From JAJVID01 sp050247435 (GTDB lineage: Bacteria; Acidobacteriota; Blastocatellia; RBC074), in NCBI GenBank assembly GCA_050247435.1, contig JBFWUF010000041.1, positions 1 to 64,000 on the forward strand: a stretch of DNA of 64,000 nucleotides, read 5' to 3'. The position numbers were made by a program, and so were the translations under genes. Every line of letters starts with the position of its first letter. The first letter of the stretch is position 1. This document shows positions 46,227-56,251 of the stretch, piece after piece. Under the pieces are notes generated by a model that did not search any database, was not told the origin of the DNA, and was given only the letters and a program-made list of their open reading frames with translations.

Positions 46227-49112
46227 TCAGGAGCGGCGTGAACGAATGCTCCAAAATATCGCTCCGGCGAGCGCGAGCAGCGTCAACGCTGAGATGATCG
46301 CGCCCCGGCGCGCCGCCGGAGCCGTGTAACGCATCTCCACGCGGTGTTTGCCTTCGGGCACGATCACGCCACGCAGCAGGTAGTTCGCATTGAAGATGGT
46401 TGTAGGCTGGCCGTCAATCGTCGCTTCCCATCCGGGATAATTGGTTTCGCTGACGACCAGCGCGGCGCGTTTGTCAGCATTGGTTTCGACTGCCAGACGG
46501 TTCGGTTCGTAGCTGACGATGCGCGCCTCGGCGGGCGAATCGAATTCGTTTTGAGGGAAGCCGATCTTCACGTTGTCCAAAGGTTCGAACAGCGCAAGCT
46601 CGCGGGGATCGAACGGTTGTTCGCTCTCGCCGCGAATCCGTCGCAAAGCTTCTTCGGCGCTGACGGATTCGACTTTCGGAACCATCCAGGCTCGCGGCAG
46701 CGCGCGCGGGTTTTCGTAAATCTGCACATCGTCGTGGTCGTAAACTTTGCGCCAGTGATTGGGCAGCCGCCGCGTCAGCGGAAACGCGCCGTGGCCGGAC
46801 GAATCGTAAAGTGTGGTTCGCCAGACAAACAGCGTCACGCTTTCGACCACGCTCTTCATCTCGATGCGGTCAACCGTTGTTTTTTCGCCCAGATCGAATT
46901 TCGTCCAGTAACGAAGGGCAGGAAAACTGTTTTGCTCATCGCCCGGCAGTTTGAGGAAGATGCGGGGAAGCGAATGTCGAACGGCCGGCTTCACATCCGA
47001 ACGTTCGTGCGCCCATTCGGCGGTGTCAACGCCTGCTTTCAATTCGTGTTCGATGCGGCGCCCGTCGGCTGTGTGGATGACAAGTTCGGCTACAACCGCG
47101 CCTTGCTCCAGATGGGTCGAATTCGCCATCGTCGTGACCAGCGTGAGGGTATCAACCTTCGCCGGCGCGCCCGTGAAGACGGCTGACGATTTGGGCGGCA
47201 GATTGGATTGCGCGTCGGTTGCCGCGAACCGCGCGCCGTCCTGCTCAACCCAGGCTTGCGGCGCGCTGAATTGAATCAGCCGCCAGACGTTGAGCAGGTC
47301 GAGTGTCTGCCATCGCGGGTCGAGGATTTGCGGATCGAGCGGCGCGTTGAACGTCGGCGTCTCGAAAGCCCAACCCGCGCCGAAGGCCAGGTTATATCGC
47401 TTTGTCATCAACGGCTCGTAACCGGCGGCATCCTCGATTCCGTGACGCGCGGCCAGATTGTGCGGTTCGTGACGGCGCAGATCGAGATAGACTCCCGGCC
47501 CCCACGACGTGTAGACACGACTCCGCGGCCCTTCGTGATTATAGAGATACTGCTCTGGCGGCGAAGTTTGAGTGAAGTGCGGCGCGGGCTTGTTTTGCGG
47601 ATGCCACCAGCAGGCCGTGAGCAGGTATTGCTCCCAGAAGCAGGCCAGAGCGATCGTCACCGCCAGCGACACATTTCGACCCGCTGGCCGCATCTTCCTC
47701 CAACTCCACCACACGGTCGCAAGCAGCAACAAAGCGTGAGCGAGTTTGGAGCGCAGAACGGTTGTTTCAGCCAGTCCGGTGGGCCACAGCGACAGGCCGG
47801 TTCTGACCGGATGATTGATCATCCACATCAGCACAACGGTCGCCGCGACGCAGGCGGCGATCATCGCCGCGCCGATCAAGTCGTTGCGCCATCGCCACGC
47901 GGTTTTAACATCCCTGTCATCTTGCGCGCGGCTGAAATAACCTGCCGCCGCGTCCCAGCCGAAAGCCGCAAGCATTGAAACCGCCAACGTCCACTCAAAA
48001 GCGTGCCGCCAGGGAATGCGAAACAGGTTGACCGCCGGGATGCGATAAGCCAGCCGGTAGAGCGGCGTGTGATCACCCATCATCAATAGCAGCCCCAGCA
48101 CGGCCACCAGCAGCCAGAACCAGGCTCGCAGGTATCGTACGGGCGCGAGCATCGCGGCGATGACCGCCATCAGCGCGAAGACCGCTGCCAGCAGCGTCAC
48201 GTAAGGCACAGCTTCGTAGTTGTAGTGGTAGATCGGATTGAGGAACGAGCGCCAAACCTTCATCGGCGTAAACGAACCGCCGCTGAAGATTTCGTAGGTC
48301 AATGTTCGGCGAATGCTGAGCCGCTGCGCCTGCATCGTCTCGAAAATCTGAAACGCCGCTACGCCGGCGCCCAGCGCGATACCGCCCAAGCTGACGATCA
48401 GCGGCTTCGCTCGTAATGCCAGCTTTAGCCGGATGGAACGTGATGATTGATCGCTTCCATCCGAAGGCGGGGCCACAAACAGGCTGAGAAACGCGCCGTA
48501 CCCCACGGCGATCAATCCCGCGTAGACAAAACCTTGTCCCAGGCCGGTCAAAACCGACATCGCGTAAGCCGCGCCCGCGCCGGCCAGGCAGAGCAGGAAT
48601 CGTCCTGCCCGCGCGCGCTCAATCGCAATCAACATCAGCGGCAGCCACATCACCGCGTTGGTGAACATCGCGGTCTGCCCCAGCCCGCCCACCATCATCC
48701 CGCCGTAACTGAAGCTCAAGCCTGCAAGCAATCCAGCGAGACGGCTGCGATTGATTGTGCGCAGGTAGGCATAGATGAAGATCGGCGCAAGCAGGTACGG
48801 CGCGAGCACGTACACTTCCTCGGCGATATAGCCGGGCAGAAACAGATAGCCCCACGTCAACGGATAGCCGATGCCGAGTTGAGCCATCGAAAGCAGCGGA
48901 TAGCCCGACAGGATCAGCGGCGTCCACAGCGGCAGCGAGCCGTTGCGGATCATCTCCCACGCCGCCTGCCGCATCGGGTAGGAGTAGACCAACGCGTCGC
49001 CGCTGACGAAACACATGTCGGAGAAGATCGCCGGCCAGAAGAAGGCGGTGAAGAAAACGATGATGACTGCAATGGGCGCGGCTTCAGCTTTGAGCTTTGG
49101 AGATATTTTCAT
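46227..49112 (-). CDS. YfhO-type multi-pass membrane protein
   Basis: The 961-residue product has about 12-13 hydrophobic helices in its first ~550 residues, then a large extracytoplasmic domain and a final helix near the end (GAIISALTLLALAGAIFWSI). Family markers include FVSGDALVYSYPMRQAAWEM, GSLPLWTPLILSGYPLLSMA and the domain YPGWEATIDGQPTTIFNANY. YfhO relatives are GT-C-like and act in glycosylation of lipoteichoic acid or other envelope polymers in Bacillus. The role here is inferred. ATG 49112 chosen; a GTG 45 bp upstream is possible. Ribosome site weak. Confidence 0.85.
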   Translation of the reverse strand: MKISPKLKAEAAPIAVIIVFFTAFFWPAIFSDMCFVSGDALVYSYPMRQAAWEMIRNGSLPLWTPLILSGYPLLSMAQLGIGYPLTWGYLFLPGYIAEEVYVLAPYLLAPIFIYAYLRTINRSRLAGLLAGLSFSYGGMMVGGLGQTAMFTNAVMWLPLMLIAIERARAGRFLLCLAGAGAAYAMSVLTGLGQGFVYAGLIAVGYGAFLSLFVAPPSDGSDQSSRSIRLKLALRAKPLIVSLGGIALGAGVAAFQIFETMQAQRLSIRRTLTYEIFSGGSFTPMKVWRSFLNPIYHYNYEAVPYVTLLAAVFALMAVIAAMLAPVRYLRAWFWLLVAVLGLLLMMGDHTPLYRLAYRIPAVNLFRIPWRHAFEWTLAVSMLAAFGWDAAAGYFSRAQDDRDVKTAWRWRNDLIGAAMIAACVAATVVLMWMINHPVRTGLSLWPTGLAETTVLRSKLAHALLLLATVWWSWRKMRPAGRNVSLAVTIALACFWEQYLLTACWWHPQNKPAPHFTQTSPPEQYLYNHEGPRSRVYTSWGPGVYLDLRRHEPHNLAARHGIEDAAGYEPLMTKRYNLAFGAGWAFETPTFNAPLDPQILDPRWQTLDLLNVWRLIQFSAPQAWVEQDGARFAATDAQSNLPPKSSAVFTGAPAKVDTLTLVTTMANSTHLEQGAVVAELVIHTADGRRIEHELKAGVDTAEWAHERSDVKPAVRHSLPRIFLKLPGDEQNSFPALRYWTKFDLGEKTTVDRIEMKSVVESVTLFVWRTTLYDSSGHGAFPLTRRLPNHWRKVYDHDDVQIYENPRALPRAWMVPKVESVSAEEALRRIRGESEQPFDPRELALFEPLDNVKIGFPQNEFDSPAEARIVSYEPNRLAVETNADKRAALVVSETNYPGWEATIDGQPTTIFNANYLLRGVIVPEGKHRVEMRYTAPAARRGAIISALTLLALAGAIFWSIRSRRS

Positions 49113-49179
49113 CAATGGTTCATGGGGCGCATGGATGTATCGCCAGGCTTTGATCACGCTGGAACCAAAAGCGCTGACT

Positions 49180-50862
<1,683 letters not shown>

Positions 50863-50957
50863 CGTTTTGTTGAAGTGAAATGACAATTTCAGTTATGGGA
50901 AGTTGCGCTGTTAAGACCGGCATCTTGTCGTAGGCATCGGCAAATGGCAAGGTGGGT

Positions 50958-51674
50958 TCAGCTTTCCGGTTTTAACCCGCGCTTGATCCTGCTCAGAATC
51001 CCACACAACCACTCTACATCTTGTCTGGTCATGTTGAATCGCAACAGGCCACGGCGGACTCTGCGCGTCAAATCAGGCTCGTTGCCCGGCAGGACGAAAT
51101 CAATCAGCCGCAAAACCTCCAGCGATAATTGCAGCGCCGCTTCGGTGGCTCCCGCCGAGGCCGTTTCGGCGGGGCGTGGAACGATGGCGGCCTGCGCGCC
51201 GGCGCGGATCAACTCGTAACAGCAGATGGCGACGGCCTGGCCCAGGTTCATCGAAGGACAATCATGTTCGGTGGGAATGCTCATCACGCGGTGGCATCGG
51301 CTGAGGTCTTCATTCGTCAACCCATGTTTTTCCGAGCCGAAGACCAGAGCGAGCTTGTAATCCGCCGCGCTCAGTTCACGGCTCAGGTCGAACGGCGTGT
51401 AGACGGTCTGCTTCTCTTCAACGCGCGTGCGGTCGGTCGTGCCGACGACCAGGTTGCAGCCGGCGATGGCTTCGTCGAGCGCGCCGCACACGCGAGCGAT
51501 GGTCAAAATGTCAGCGGCGTTGATTGCGGAAACGACTTCGCTCCACACCGGCGGATGTGGCGTGACGATGGCCAGATCGCTGAAACCGAAGTTCTTCATC
51601 GCGCGCGCCGCCGCGCCGATGTTGTTCGGATCGCGTGGGCGGACGAGAACGATTTTGACCTGGGATGGCGTCAT
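50958..51674 (-). CDS. TrmJ-like tRNA/rRNA methyltransferase (SpoU family)
   Basis: The 238-residue product methylates ribose 2'-O in RNA, most likely tRNA position 32 as TrmJ does. Motifs are RPRDPNNIGAAARAMKNFG (motif 1), LVFGSEKHGLTNEDL (motif 2) and SMNLGQAVAICCYEL (motif 3), which form the SAM-binding trefoil knot. The C-terminal ~70 residues are TrmJ-like (RRVRRGLLRFNMTRQDVEWL). It lies between ettA and the Omp85 gene on the same strand. Substrate position is inferred from family. Confidence 0.9.
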   Translation of the reverse strand: MTPSQVKIVLVRPRDPNNIGAAARAMKNFGFSDLAIVTPHPPVWSEVVSAINAADILTIARVCGALDEAIAGCNLVVGTTDRTRVEEKQTVYTPFDLSRELSAADYKLALVFGSEKHGLTNEDLSRCHRVMSIPTEHDCPSMNLGQAVAICCYELIRAGAQAAIVPRPAETASAGATEAALQLSLEVLRLIDFVLPGNEPDLTRRVRRGLLRFNMTRQDVEWLCGILSRIKRGLKPES

Positions 51675-51715
51675 GATGCTTGCTCAAAGCCTTGTTGCGC
51701 GGACATTCTACCGGA

Positions 51716-53998
51716 TCACAACGTGCGGCCAAACCCGATTACAAAGGCGAATTTTCTTTCAGGCGCAAGCAGCGTAAGCGGGGACGGATTGGTTTGAGCG
51801 TTCGGGTTGTAGGCGAAGATCAGGCGCAGCGGCAGATTGGCGACGGGAACCATAATGCGCAGTTCGATGCCGAGCGAGACGCGATAACTTGGAATCCCAT
51901 CCGGGATGTCTCCCAGCGGGCCTACGCGCGTCACGAGAAATGAATTTTGCACGGGCGGGGTCAGTTGCACCGGGCTGATGAATTGTTGCTCGTTCAGCCC
52001 GCGCGCGTTGAACGACGCGCCGATGTCGAAAAAGGCGGCCACCGACAATCTTCTCAGAAGCGGCGCTCGGTATTCGGCGTTGGCTATCAATTGCGTATCG
52101 CCGCCGACGGGTTGCACGTCGGCGCTGAGCAGCGCGGGCGGATTGTCGCCGACGACCAGAAGCCGATCCACGCGCGCCAGCGGCCCAATCGAGTTGATAG
52201 GATAACCTCGCACTTCGTTCACTCCGCCAACGAAGAACCGGCTGAAGATCGGCACGTTATTAATCACCGAAAGCGTGCGGGCGTCGAAAGGTCTGCCATA
52301 CGCGCCGATGTTGGCGGCCCGCAGGCGGTAGCCGAAGACGTTCGGCTCATCACGGAACAATCCTCGGTTGAGCGGAAAGAACTGCCGGAAATCAACCCAC
52401 GGCCTGACCGTGTTGATGTTGCCTCCGATCGCGCGCCCGGCCACTTCGACGCCGGTCGTCAGCCGCAGCCCGCGCAGCGGATCGAAATCGCGTTCTAGCG
52501 TGTCGTGCGTCAGAGCCGGCGTCAGCGAAGCTATGCGGATATTGCTTCGCTCAATATCGCTCACGTTCGCCGCGCGCTCGGCGACCAGATCTTCGAGTGA
52601 GTTGAAATTCAACGAATAAAACAGACTGGCGCGCGTCGCCGAGGCCAGTGAGTTGCGCCCTCTGGCCACCGGGATCGTCGCGCCCGCGATCAGCCCTCCC
52701 GAAGTCTGAATGTAGAGCGGTTCCCGATTATCCTCCCGAGTCCGCGCGTCAACGAAAACGAAGCGCTGAAAGGAGCCTGAAAAGCTCAACGTGACCGGCC
52801 TCACCGTCAGCAACGTGACGCCGTATCGCCCCGAAGCCACCTGCTCCAGATTGCCCAATCGCGTCTGCGCCGCGAAACTGTCAAGCCGTCCTGTCAGGTT
52901 GATGTTCGAATAGTCGGCGCCGAAGGTGAACGCGCCGTAGGTGCCGGCCCCGCCGCTGAAATCAACGCGCTGCACGTCGCGTTCGGTCACCCGGATTTCG
53001 ACGTTGGCGGTCGCGCGCGGCACATCAAAAGTGATGACCAGATCGGCGGGCGTGATCGGGTTGAACAGGCCCGTGCGGTTGAGCCGCTCGACGCCTTCCT
53101 GCAACCTGCCGTAATCGAAAATGTCGCCTTCATTGAGCGGGACAATGCGCCGCAGATACAAATCACGAGTCCGAAGATTGCCGCTGAATTCCAACCGCCC
53201 CAGCGTGAGCTTCTTTCCCTCGTTGAGCGTGATCGTGATGTTGGTCACCAGTTCGTTATTCGGGGCTGGCGTGGATTTGAATTCGATGGTGGGAGCGAAC
53301 TGCAGATAACCCAGGCGTCCGTAGTAGATGCGCAGGCGATTCAACGCCTCGTCCATCAAGCTTGCGTTGATCACGTCGCCTTTTTTGATGGGGAATTGCG
53401 CGCGCGCCTGTTCGGGCGTGAGCACGGCTCCGTCGCGTATGGTTAGTTCGCCGAGCTTGTGCAGCGGGCCTTCGGTGATGGGAATGATCAGCCGTATTGG
53501 AACGTCGCCACTGGTCTTCGCGGCGTCAGCGATATTGACGAATCGTATCTTCGGCTCGCCGATCGTGGCTCTGAGGTAGCCACGATCGCTCATATATTTC
53601 AACAAACGCACGGCGTCTTCCTGGAACCGCTCGCGCGTGTAAACGTTGCGCTGCCCGAACCTCCTCAACAATCCGGCTTCGCCGACGAGGCGTAATTGAT
53701 TTTTCAATTCCGCGCTGGAGAAAACTTTGGCGCCTTCAAAGATAACCTCTTCGACGAGGAGTGTCGGCCCCTTTTGTTGCCCCTGTTGTTGTCCCTGTTG
53801 TTGGCTCGGTGTGGGAGGCTGCCCCTGTTGGCCTTGCGCGGGCGTCGGGTTTTGTCGGCGGTATGCGGCGGCGGCCAGCGCGACCGTTGGCGGCGAGATT
53901 AAGCAAAGGGAAAGAGAGAGTGCGGAACAAACGGAAACAACGGAAAAGACGGAAACGCTCGGAGTTTCTCCCCTTTTTTTTCCGTCTGTTCCGTTCAT
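51716..53998 (-). CDS. Omp85-family (BamA/TamA-like) outer-membrane protein
   Basis: The 760-residue product has a Gln/Pro-rich low-complexity linker (~50-78), POTRA-like repeats (~80-330; LLVEEVIFEGAKVFSSAELK, TLGRLEFSGNLRTRDLYLRR), then a 16-strand-type barrel with the L6 motif VRGYPINSIGPLARVDR. It assembles or translocates outer-membrane proteins. The signal peptide (VFSVVSVCSALSLSLCLISP) and the first ATG lie entirely within the ACGGAA inverted repeat (53912-54022); no later in-frame start precedes the mature part, so translation must begin there or further upstream. It is shorter than E. coli BamA (810). Confidence 0.85.
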   Translation of the reverse strand: MNGTDGKKRGETPSVSVFSVVSVCSALSLSLCLISPPTVALAAAAYRRQNPTPAQGQQGQPPTPSQQQGQQQGQQKGPTLLVEEVIFEGAKVFSSAELKNQLRLVGEAGLLRRFGQRNVYTRERFQEDAVRLLKYMSDRGYLRATIGEPKIRFVNIADAAKTSGDVPIRLIIPITEGPLHKLGELTIRDGAVLTPEQARAQFPIKKGDVINASLMDEALNRLRIYYGRLGYLQFAPTIEFKSTPAPNNELVTNITITLNEGKKLTLGRLEFSGNLRTRDLYLRRIVPLNEGDIFDYGRLQEGVERLNRTGLFNPITPADLVITFDVPRATANVEIRVTERDVQRVDFSGGAGTYGAFTFGADYSNINLTGRLDSFAAQTRLGNLEQVASGRYGVTLLTVRPVTLSFSGSFQRFVFVDARTREDNREPLYIQTSGGLIAGATIPVARGRNSLASATRASLFYSLNFNSLEDLVAERAANVSDIERSNIRIASLTPALTHDTLERDFDPLRGLRLTTGVEVAGRAIGGNINTVRPWVDFRQFFPLNRGLFRDEPNVFGYRLRAANIGAYGRPFDARTLSVINNVPIFSRFFVGGVNEVRGYPINSIGPLARVDRLLVVGDNPPALLSADVQPVGGDTQLIANAEYRAPLLRRLSVAAFFDIGASFNARGLNEQQFISPVQLTPPVQNSFLVTRVGPLGDIPDGIPSYRVSLGIELRIMVPVANLPLRLIFAYNPNAQTNPSPLTLLAPERKFAFVIGFGRTL

Positions 53999-54022
53999 TC
54001 CGTCTATTCCGTATTCTCTCTT
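53912..54022. repeat. Inverted repeat of ACGGAA words, copy 2
   Basis: Arms 53912-53952 and 53982-54022 are 41 bp with seven mismatches (left begins AAGAGAGAGTGCGGAACAAA). One arm closely matches 26741-26775. It includes the start codon and signal peptide of the Omp85 gene. Confidence 0.88.
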
Positions 54023-54077
54023 CGCATCCCCGATTTGCTAACTTATTGATCCGAACATAAACAACTATACAGGCTGG

Positions 54078-54170
54078 GCGCGGAGCGTATGGAGTGCGGC
54101 GAGTCCTCGCCCCGTTGCGGTCCGCAAAATCAAATCGGCGAGGACTCGCCGCACTCCATACGCTCCGCGC
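54078..54170. repeat. Inverted repeat with 34-bp perfect arms and an inner hairpin
   Basis: GCGCGGAGCGTATGGAGTGC... (54078-54111) and its exact complement (54137-54170). The centre holds TTGCGG-T-CCGCAA (54115-54127), so the structure folds as a stem with a second hairpin in its loop. It lies between the Omp85 gene and the small membrane protein gene. Confidence 0.9.
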
Positions 54171-54274
54171 TTTATCAAAAACTCTTTAGTCCTTTGTGCT
54201 CGGATCAGTAATGCCATGCCGTGAACGGTTGGGATAGGGAAAATTGCATGCCTGAACAGGTTTCAAACCAACAG

Positions 54275-54655
54275 TCAATGCGCCCAGGCGTCGCGCCTCG
54301 GCGTGGCGAGTAATTGCTGTGTCTCCGGCTTCAGCATCACCCAAAGCGCATATATCCCCACCGCCGTGCCCAGCGGAAAGCTGAACAGGTTTAAAGCGGC
54401 TAGAACGATAGCCAGCGGGCGCGCCCACGCGCGCCGTCGCAGCAATCCTACTCCGCCGATTATTCCCAGCGCCGACATCAGGAGCAGAAGACTCAGGGCA
54501 ACCGCCGCTGCGGTCGCCATAGTGGTGGCGGAGTTAGTGGGCGCCGCCCACTTTCCGCTGATGGTGATAGCGAAAAACAATATCAGCGCAACCAGAACGC
54601 CGAACACGCCGAGCGCGATGTAGAGTATCCCCACGATTCTGATATGCCTTTCCAT
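54275..54655 (-). CDS. Small four-helix membrane protein
   Basis: The 126-residue product starts MERHIRIVGILYIALGVFGV and has four hydrophobic helices (about 8-30, 45-68, 78-95, 97-110), with RRRAWARPLAIVLAALNLFS between the second and third. This layout matches small DUF-type membrane proteins of unknown role. ATG 54655 with GGAGAAGCA is clear. An open frame running further back enters the poly-G/N/poly-C artefact and must be ignored. Confidence 0.75.
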   Translation of the reverse strand: MERHIRIVGILYIALGVFGVLVALILFFAITISGKWAAPTNSATTMATAAAVALSLLLLMSALGIIGGVGLLRRRAWARPLAIVLAALNLFSFPLGTAVGIYALWVMLKPETQQLLATPRRDAWAH

Positions 54656-54684
54656 TGCTTCTCCAAAAAACCTGGGAGCGCGCG

Positions 54685-54806
<122 letters not shown>

Positions 54807-54958
54807 CTCCCAGGTTGATCACCGAGCAGGAACCAGCCGCAGGGCGCGGTCGTCGTTAGGCGCCCCACCCATCTCGGTTCGATGTGGTGAATCAGATAGA
54901 GCCGTCAGGAGCTTCAACCACTTCTTGAATGCGGCTGATCGCCTATGCGTGGCGACGG

Positions 54959-55594
54959 CTATTGGCTCTGCATAGGTTTCAGGCCAATCTTGCCGGCTAT
55001 ACTGCGCGCCAGTTCCGCATGCTCGCGCAGAATCGGCAGCGCTTGCGACGCAAACTGCTTCAACTCAGCGTTGGTCACTTGATTGATGGCGCGCTCATAT
55101 GTCGTTATGTCCTCCGCGTGGTCTTTGAGCATCAAGCTCATGAAATCGCGGTCGAACTGCTTGCCGGAGAGATCCTGTAACTTGCTGACCTCCTGCTGCT
55201 GTCCCGGTGTCAACTCCTGAGGCAGGGTGACGTTCAGACTCGACGCCAGTTGCTGCAACATCTGGCCAATCTTGCTTTGATCCGTGGCAATGCGTTGCCC
55301 GAATTTTTTCACGTCGGTGCTCGACGCCTTCTGCGCGGCCAGGTTGCCCAGTTGCACTTCCATCATGCCGTGGCGCGCCGCGTCCGTCATGAACTCCTGA
55401 TCGAATGAGCTTATTCCTGTGGCCGTACTTGTGGTTGGTGTGGTCGTTGGAGTCATCGTGACCATCGGACTCGGAGTTATACCGGTTCCGGTTTCAGTCG
55501 CCATGCGGTCTTGCTGAGTTTCGCAAGCGGCGATTGCCAGGCACAAAAGACTCAGTGTCAGAACGAACGCAGTCGTGCTTCTACAGTTAGCCAT
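54959..55594 (-). CDS. DUF4142 lipoprotein
   Basis: The 211-residue product has a lipoprotein signal peptide (LTLSLLCLAIAAC with Cys at ~24), a Thr/Pro-rich linker (~35-60), and the helical DUF4142 domain (~63 to end): FDQEFMTDAARHGMMEVQLG, FGQRIATDQSKIGQMLQQLA, DRDFMSLMLKDHAEDITTYE. DUF4142 is a ferritin-like four-helix bundle of unknown role, common in soil bacteria and often stress-linked. GGAGGAGAAAAG precedes ATG 55594. It is divergent from the next gene. Confidence 0.88.
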   Translation of the reverse strand: MANCRSTTAFVLTLSLLCLAIAACETQQDRMATETGTGITPSPMVTMTPTTTPTTSTATGISSFDQEFMTDAARHGMMEVQLGNLAAQKASSTDVKKFGQRIATDQSKIGQMLQQLASSLNVTLPQELTPGQQQEVSKLQDLSGKQFDRDFMSLMLKDHAEDITTYERAINQVTNAELKQFASQALPILREHAELARSIAGKIGLKPMQSQ

Positions 55595-55867
55595 AAAATC
55601 TTTTCTCCTCCTGCAAATCGAATGAACGTCTCAAAAGTGATGGTTAATGGGTGTCCCCCCTGACGCCTTTAAATCCGCGTCTTGTTCATCTGAACAATGG
55701 GCGGGAGGAAGGTTATTTCGGCGGATACTTTCAGTCCGTCCGTAATCGCACAGAAATTGAACAAATCGGTAAGCGCGTACAACAAGTATTCAAAAGCATT
55801 GCAGGTTCGTGTTGTGAGAAAGCCAGAGTATACATGCGCCATTATTGATGAGGATCGAGGAGAGACA

Positions 55868-56251
55868 ATGAATTCATCATCAACATTCGATCCGCAACCT
55901 TTAACCCAAAACTCCGCTCAGGCCATGGCCGTTCCGAACGCGCGCGCCGCTCTGGTTGTGGCTCATCCGAGCCACGAATTGCGCGTGCATGGCTGGCTGG
56001 AGACTGCCAGACCACTAGTCTTCGTTCTGACTGATGGTTCCGGGCGTTCCGGCAAATCGCGCCTGGATTGGACGACACAGGTATTGGAGCGCGCTGGCGT
56101 CGAGCGCGGCCGCGTCTACGGACGTTTGACCGACCTGGAAGAATACGTGGCTGGCGACCGCAGGCAGGCCGTAAACGACCTGCCTAAACTCAAATGCCGC
56201 TACGCGGCTGAGCAGTTACGATCTTCCAAGTCTCAATTTACTTCGGAATAA
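55868..56251 (+). pseudogene. Truncated PIG-L-like deacetylase gene
   Basis: The 127-residue product has a Ser/Pro-rich N-terminus, then ALVVAHPSHELRVHGWLETA and LVFVLTDGSGRSGKSRLDWT, which resemble the first ~90 residues of PIG-L/LmbE-fold deacetylases of ~220-300 residues with the H-P-x-x-E metal motif (HPSHE). After GRLTDLEEYVAGDRRQAV the sequence loses all similarity at a GGCAGG palindrome (56162-56185) and ends. The last ~15 residues run into the convergent CocE gene. Strong ribosome site AGGAGAG. It may be a remnant; another family is possible. Confidence 0.5.
56162..56185. repeat. Short palindrome at the truncation point
   Basis: AGGCAGG (56162-56168) and CCTGCCT (56179-56185) flank a 10-bp centre. 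Sequence similarity to PIG-L proteins ends here. Confidence 0.55.
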
